Assembly: GCA_003222945.1 (NCBI GenBank)
Contig: QHXM01000073.1
Span: 1 to 45,577 of the forward strand
Reading direction: 5' to 3'
Length of the DNA: 45,577 nt
Origin: Acidobacteriota bacterium
GTDB taxonomy: Bacteria; Acidobacteriota; Blastocatellia; Pyrinomonadales; Pyrinomonadaceae
Both the position numbers and the translations under genes were made by a program. The notes beneath the pieces were generated by a model, which ran no database searches, was not told the origin of the DNA, and was given only the letters and a program-made list of their open reading frames with translations. The first letter of the stretch is position 1. Each line of letters starts with the position of its first letter. Shown piece after piece: positions 41,729 to 45,577 of this stretch.

Positions 41729-42460
41729 GTGACGATAAACGAAGAACAGAGCCAGCCAATACTCTTCATAGATTTCGACGGCACTATCACACAGAAGGAT
41801 GTGACCGACGCTATCTTGGAAAAATTCGCAGGCGGGCGTTGGCTGGACATAGAGAGACAGTGGAGGGCCGGACGGCTTGGCTCGCGCGACTGTCTGCTAG
41901 CGCAGATGGCGCTTGTGCGCGCGAGCCGTGCTGAATTAGACAATCTGATTGATTCAATACAGGTTGATGAAGGATTCTCTCTGCTGCTTGAGGTTTGCGC
42001 TCGTCACAACATAGCGGCGCACATCATCAGCGACGGCTTCGACTATTGCATTCGACGCGTGCTTGAGCGCCCGCAATTGCAACTCTCAAATCTCTTACGC
42101 AGCGTTCGCATCTGCTCAAGCCATCTTGAGATTGACGAGCACGGACGGTTGCATACTGGCTTTCCATACTTTAATCAAACTTGCGCGCACGGCTGCGCAA
42201 CATGCAAGCCTGCGGTGATGCGGCTTCTTAATCGTTCGGGCGCACCTGCGATCTTCATCGGCGACGGGCTTTCGGATAGGTATGCGGCGGAAGTTGCTTC
42301 GCTTGTCTTCGCCAAAGACAGTCTGGCGGCGTATTGCAGGGAGCAGGGCATCGAATACGTGCCTTTCGACGAACTGGACGAAGTTGCCGCATGTTTGTTG
42401 GAAGCTACGCCTTTTGATGCTTCGATTATCTCAAATCTGGCCGAAGCGATGAGCGCGTAA
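41729..42460 (+). CDS. HAD-IB phosphatase (MtnX/SerB-like)
   Basis: 243 residues from GTG 41729, chosen over TTG 41726 for its spacing to AAGGAG (41716-41721). HAD motifs: FIDFDGTIT (nucleophile Asp), IISDGFDYCI (Ser in motif 2), CKPAVM with Lys, and FIGDGLSDRYAAEVA. A Cys-rich stretch CAHGCATCKP is typical of the MtnX-like branch. Substrate unknown: perhaps a phosphorylated amine, sugar or polyol of this pathway. A family-A palindrome follows two bases past the stop. Confidence 0.87.
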   Translation: MTINEEQSQPILFIDFDGTITQKDVTDAILEKFAGGRWLDIERQWRAGRLGSRDCLLAQMALVRASRAELDNLIDSIQVDEGFSLLLEVCARHNIAAHIISDGFDYCIRRVLERPQLQLSNLLRSVRICSSHLEIDEHGRLHTGFPYFNQTCAHGCATCKPAVMRLLNRSGAPAIFIGDGLSDRYAAEVASLVFAKDSLAAYCREQGIEYVPFDELDEVAACLLEATPFDASIISNLAEAMSA

Positions 42461-42462
42461 AG

Positions 42463-42535
42463 GTCAGTACCACCTGCGGTAGCGGGTGGGTGCTTTAATC
42501 ACCATTACCCACCCGCTACCGCAGGTGGTACTGAC
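42463..42535. repeat. Palindromic element, family A, copy 3
   Basis: Arms 42463-42491 and 42507-42535 are identical to copies 1 and 2, with a new 15-base loop. It sits between the HAD phosphatase and the class-III aminotransferase. Confidence 0.95.
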
Positions 42536-42557
42536 TTAGGATACTTACAACACTTTT

Positions 42558-43976
42558 ATGAGCACTGAACTGAATGAGTTGGTTGAATTGACGCGCCTTA
42601 CGGATGAAGAACAGTTGCGCGAGATGGAGCGCAAGTATTGTTCATGGGGCGACACGGTCCATTATCTTGAGCCTCCGAAATTCTTCGAGCGCGCCGAAGG
42701 GAATTATCTTTACGACCCGGAGGGGACGCGCTATCTGGACTTGCAGATGTGGTATTCGGCTGCGAGTTTCGGCTACGGGAATCCGCGACTGAATCAGGCA
42801 TTGAAGGATCAGGTTGATAAGCTGCCGCAGCTTGCCTGCCAGTATCTTCACAGAGAGAAGGTTGAGCTTGCGGCTGAGATTGGGCGGCTGAACGAATCTA
42901 AGTTCGGTCTTCAAGGGCGCGTTCATTTCAATGTCGGCGGAAGTCAGGCGATTGAAGACTCTCTGAAGATTGTGCGCAACGCTACGGGCAAGAACCTTGT
43001 CTTCGCTTTCATGGGCGGCTATCACGGTCGCACGCTCGCGGCTTCTGCGATCACGTCTAGCTATCGTTATCGGAGACGCTACGGGCATTTTTCGGACCGG
43101 GCGCACTTTGTTCCTTTTCCCTACTGCTTCCGCTGCCCATACGGGAAGAAGCGTGAGGACTGCGGACTTTACTGTGTTGACCAGTTCGCCAAAAATTTTG
43201 AGACCGAGTACAACTCTTTCTACGATCCGAAAACCGGCGAGACTGAATTCTCCGCATTCTACGTCGAGGCGATTCAGGGAACGGGCGGTTACGTCATCCC
43301 TCCGCCGGAATATTTTCCTGCACTGAAGAAAGTTCTGGACGAGCACAAAATCCTTCTGGTTGATGATGAGATTCAGATGGGCTTTTATCGCGCGGGGAAG
43401 TTCTGGGCGATTGAGAACTTCGGCATAGAGCCTGACATCATCGTCTTCGGCAAAGCTCTGACGAACGGCTTGAATCCTCTGTCGGGGTTGTGGGCGCGCG
43501 AAGAGTTGATCGGTCCTGAAAAATTTCCGCCCGGCTCAACGCATTCCACATTCTCTTCAAACACGCTCGGCACTGCCGTCGCCCTGGAAGCCGTTCGCAT
43601 GATGGAGGAAGAGAACTATGAAGAGATAACCCGTCGCAAGGGCGCTTACTTTCTCACGCAGATTAGAGAGCTTCAGCGGCGCTATCCGAAAGTGATAGGC
43701 GATACGGATGGAATGGGTATGGCCTTGCGCATAGAGATTTGTCAAGAGGACGGCTTCACGCCGGACCGAGAATTGACGGACCGGATGTTCGCAGAAGGAA
43801 TGAAAGGCGATCTGGATGCGCGCGGTTCAAGAATGGGATTGGTCTTAGACATCGGCGGTTATTACAAGAACGTTCTAACGCTCGCCCCGTGCTTCGACAT
43901 GACAGAAGACGAGATAGATTTGGCAGTAGAGTTAATCGAACAACTAATACGGCGCTGCGCGCCAGAGAGACTGTAG
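42558..43976 (+). CDS. Class-III PLP aminotransferase
   Basis: 472 residues: GTRYLDLQMWYSAASFGYGNP, VHFNVGGSQAIEDSLKIVRN, FMGGYHGRTLAASAIT, EAIQGTGGYVIPP, LLVDDEIQMGFYRAGKFWA and the PLP lysine in VFGKALTNGLNPLSG. The CFRCPYG...CGLYC cysteine cluster is a trait of omega-aminotransferases acting on amines such as putrescine or 4-aminobutyrate. It is the second aminotransferase of the cluster. The stop codon is inside a palindrome. Confidence 0.9.
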   Translation: MSTELNELVELTRLTDEEQLREMERKYCSWGDTVHYLEPPKFFERAEGNYLYDPEGTRYLDLQMWYSAASFGYGNPRLNQALKDQVDKLPQLACQYLHREKVELAAEIGRLNESKFGLQGRVHFNVGGSQAIEDSLKIVRNATGKNLVFAFMGGYHGRTLAASAITSSYRYRRRYGHFSDRAHFVPFPYCFRCPYGKKREDCGLYCVDQFAKNFETEYNSFYDPKTGETEFSAFYVEAIQGTGGYVIPPPEYFPALKKVLDEHKILLVDDEIQMGFYRAGKFWAIENFGIEPDIIVFGKALTNGLNPLSGLWAREELIGPEKFPPGSTHSTFSSNTLGTAVALEAVRMMEEENYEEITRRKGAYFLTQIRELQRRYPKVIGDTDGMGMALRIEICQEDGFTPDRELTDRMFAEGMKGDLDARGSRMGLVLDIGGYYKNVLTLAPCFDMTEDEIDLAVELIEQLIRRCAPERL

Positions 43977-44048
43977 GGGCATGGACAAGTCTTGTGCCCG
44001 CATTCGTTAATTTGAAATACGGGCAGAGGACTTGTCCATGCCCCTACA
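43972..44048. repeat. Palindromic element with 20-base arms (TGTAGGGGCATGGACAAGTC)
   Basis: Perfect arms 43972-43991 and 44029-44048, with a partial inner stem TGCCCG/CGGGCA. It starts on the aminotransferase stop codon and ends 12 bases before the GTG of the next gene. Confidence 0.92.
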
Positions 44049-44060
44049 ATTCAATTATTC

Positions 44061-45398
44061 GTGCTTTCAAAAACAATCGAACAGGTTGAACGCCTCGCGC
44101 TGTGCATGAAGCCGGAGCGCGCCATCGGGTTGTTAAGCTCATTGCCCGCTTCTGCAATCGAGGCTATGCAGCGCGCCAGATTCCGTCGCACGTTGCGGCT
44201 TGCTGCCGAGAAATCTTCCTTCTATCGTGAAGAGTTTCGCAGGCGCGGCATTGATGTGCGCAAGATAGAGCATCCGTCAGAGCTTGGCGATTTCTTCACG
44301 ACGGGCGAAGACCTGCGCGAGCATGGCGCGGAAGCTTTTCTTACGGGTCGCGCCGATACTGCGTTTGAGACGACGGGCACGACCTCGCCCGCTCCGAAGC
44401 GCGCATACTTTTCGCAAAAAGAGATTGATGAGATTGGACGAACGAGCGCGCTCGCGCTTCATCTTCTGGGGCTAAGGCGCGAGGACAGGGTGTTGAGCGC
44501 CTTCGACTGCTCATTCTGGATTTCGCCTGTGGTCGTGCGCTCGGCCTTTCAATACATCAACTGCTTTCACGTTGAGGCGGGCAAAATAGAGCCTCTGGAA
44601 TTTTATGAGCGCGCGTTGGCCTATCGCCCGAACGTAATCTTCGGCGAGCCTTCGTGGATAGTGCGCCTTTCCGAGATAGCAGAGGCGCGCGGGCGCTGGC
44701 CTCTAAAATTTCTCTTCGCTGGCGGCGAGAACATCACCGAGACCGCTCGCGCTGCTGTGGAGCGCGTGTGGCACGCTCCGCTTTATCTGAACTACGGGCA
44801 GACCGAAGCTTTCGGCGCAATCGGTATCGAATGCAAGGAGAAACAAGGTTATCACCGCAACGATCTGAACTTTATTTTCGAGATCGTGGACGAGGACGAA
44901 GAGGGCTACGGCGAGCTTATCTATACGACCTTGACGCGCGACGTGATGCCGCTCATACGCTATCGCTCTACGGACATCACGCGGCTCGTTGATGAACCTT
45001 GCGCGTGCGGACTCTTCGCCAGGCGCATAGGCAAGATACGCGCACGCGCCGACGAGATGGTTGTCTGCGGGATGGGAAACGTTGGGCCCTGGGTGTTCGC
45101 TGAAATCCTGAGTGACGTTCTGACACCGGGCGCAGATTGGCAGGCTGTTGTAAAGAACGAAGGCCACCGCGATGTGATTGAGTTGCGCGTTGAGATGGAT
45201 GATTTGATGTCTCAAGGCGATGTTGAAAGCCGTGTGCGCTCTAACCTGCGCGAACGTTTCGCGGACTTCTGGAGAAACCACGAGATGAAGCTTTATGAGT
45301 TGGAGGTCGCGGCTTACGCGCGCGGAACTCTTCGCGGAGGCCGTAAGCTTCAGCGCGTCGTGGACAAGCGGCAGATGCTCTTGCGCCGTGTGGTTTGA
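44061..45398 (+). CDS. PaaK/CapK-like adenylate-forming enzyme
   Basis: 445 residues, GTG start. Family marks: EKSSFYREEFRRRGID, the ATP-binding FETTGTTSPAPKRAYFS, FAGGENITETARAAVERVW, LNYGQTEAFGAIGIEC and LIRYRSTDITRL. It probably activates a carboxylic acid as the acyl-adenylate or CoA thioester. In polysaccharide and lipid clusters such CapK-like proteins often accompany acyl or amide decoration. The acid is unknown. Last gene of the cluster. Confidence 0.85.
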   Translation: MLSKTIEQVERLALCMKPERAIGLLSSLPASAIEAMQRARFRRTLRLAAEKSSFYREEFRRRGIDVRKIEHPSELGDFFTTGEDLREHGAEAFLTGRADTAFETTGTTSPAPKRAYFSQKEIDEIGRTSALALHLLGLRREDRVLSAFDCSFWISPVVVRSAFQYINCFHVEAGKIEPLEFYERALAYRPNVIFGEPSWIVRLSEIAEARGRWPLKFLFAGGENITETARAAVERVWHAPLYLNYGQTEAFGAIGIECKEKQGYHRNDLNFIFEIVDEDEEGYGELIYTTLTRDVMPLIRYRSTDITRLVDEPCACGLFARRIGKIRARADEMVVCGMGNVGPWVFAEILSDVLTPGADWQAVVKNEGHRDVIELRVEMDDLMSQGDVESRVRSNLRERFADFWRNHEMKLYELEVAAYARGTLRGGRKLQRVVDKRQMLLRRVV

Positions 45399-45430
45399 TT
45401 AGTGATGAAGCCTCTCGACAGAGCAGTTAA

Positions 45431-45459
45431 GTCAGCACCGCCTGCTTAAGCCGGGCGGG
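45431..45459. repeat. Degenerate half copy of family A element
   Basis: GTCAGCACCGCCTGC, then GCCGGGCGGG, aligns with the left arm of the family-A palindrome with several changes. No right arm follows. Confidence 0.5.
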
Positions 45460-45560
45460 ATAATCTTATAACCTTCCTGAAGATAGATAAGCGGCTGGAC
45501 ATTCTTCGCTCGCACGCACGCTTTGCCGAACTGCTCAAAGAAATCGGCCTGCCGCAGTAA
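45459..45560 (+). pseudogene. 3' remnant of a TPR/kinase-type gene
   Basis: An open frame without start reads DNLITFLKIDKRLDILRSH and ends ARFAELLKEIGLPQ at TAA 45558. This closely resembles the C-terminal tail found in acidobacterial TPR-containing serine/threonine kinases and adenylate-cyclase-like regulators (LRSDPRF..LL..IGLPQ). The body is absent upstream: a stop codon and a half palindrome lie there. Likely a gene relic. Confidence 0.55.
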
Positions 45561-45577
45561 ATTTTCAACCCCATGTC

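Noticed and set aside
1236-42535. Family-A palindromes as integron attC sites
   Set aside because: No GTTRRRY/RYYYAAC core, no integrase, and flanking genes are ordinary operon members.
1236-42535. Family-A palindromes as classical MITEs
   Set aside because: The direct flanks of the three copies show no target-site duplication.
42558-43976. HpnO (hopanoid aminotransferase) and HpnH identities for the cluster
   Set aside because: The radical SAM protein at 35767 lacks HpnH motifs, and no squalene-hopene genes are present; only the pathway logic is comparable.

Overview
The window reads as chromosomal DNA of an acidobacterium, most likely class Blastocatellia. This is an inference from moderately high G+C with GC-rich codon use, DUF5335 and DUF4142 proteins, a short-form HisG, Gly/Tyr-rich and Pro-rich secreted proteins, and abundant palindromic spacers. 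There is no rRNA, tRNA, phage, transposase or CRISPR array.

Layout. (1) 1-4150, minus strand: a lysine/diaminopimelate operon lysC - M20 deacylase - dapB - dapA (cut by the window edge), behind a lysine riboswitch with its own terminator. (2) 4340-11332: a MarR-controlled tripartite efflux operon (MarR, TolC-like, EmrA-like, EmrB-like), followed by an M15-like secreted protein and a cytidylate-kinase-like protein, closed by a hairpin. (3) 11363-19438: mixed genes (Gly/Tyr-rich secreted protein, prs, DUF5335, quinone oxidoreductase, methyltransferase, two small proteins, a secreted protein, rhomboid protease, PAP2 phosphatase). (4) 19529-28084: a histidine operon, hisZ-G-D-C-B-H-F-IE-N-A, with a sigma70-type promoter, a histidine-rich leader peptide and an attenuator. 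(5) 28368-32189: a DUF4142 lipoprotein, a secreted protein and an OmpR-type two-component pair. (6) 32392-45398: a 13-kb, twelve-gene, one-strand cluster of two radical SAM enzymes, two aminotransferases, a DedA-like protein, an ABC exporter, two MGDG-synthase-like glycosyltransferases, a NodB deacetylase, a HAD phosphatase and a PaaK/CapK-like adenylating enzyme. It looks like an undescribed pathway for an aminated, glycosylated, probably lipid-linked product.

Three themes go beyond ordinary annotation. First, about sixteen palindromic elements sit at the 3' ends of genes, often covering the stop codon and running to within a few bases of the next start, which then lacks a Shine-Dalgarno. 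One family has three copies with identical 29-base arms and unrelated loops, and one copy is translated as the tail of HisH. Second, four genes (emrB-like, hisZ, hisD, hisB) appear to have lost internal blocks of about 35-80 codons. In hisZ and hisB the loss also breaks the frame. Either histidine synthesis is decaying here or the assembly is faulty. Third, the his leader has the architecture of ribosome-stalling attenuation.
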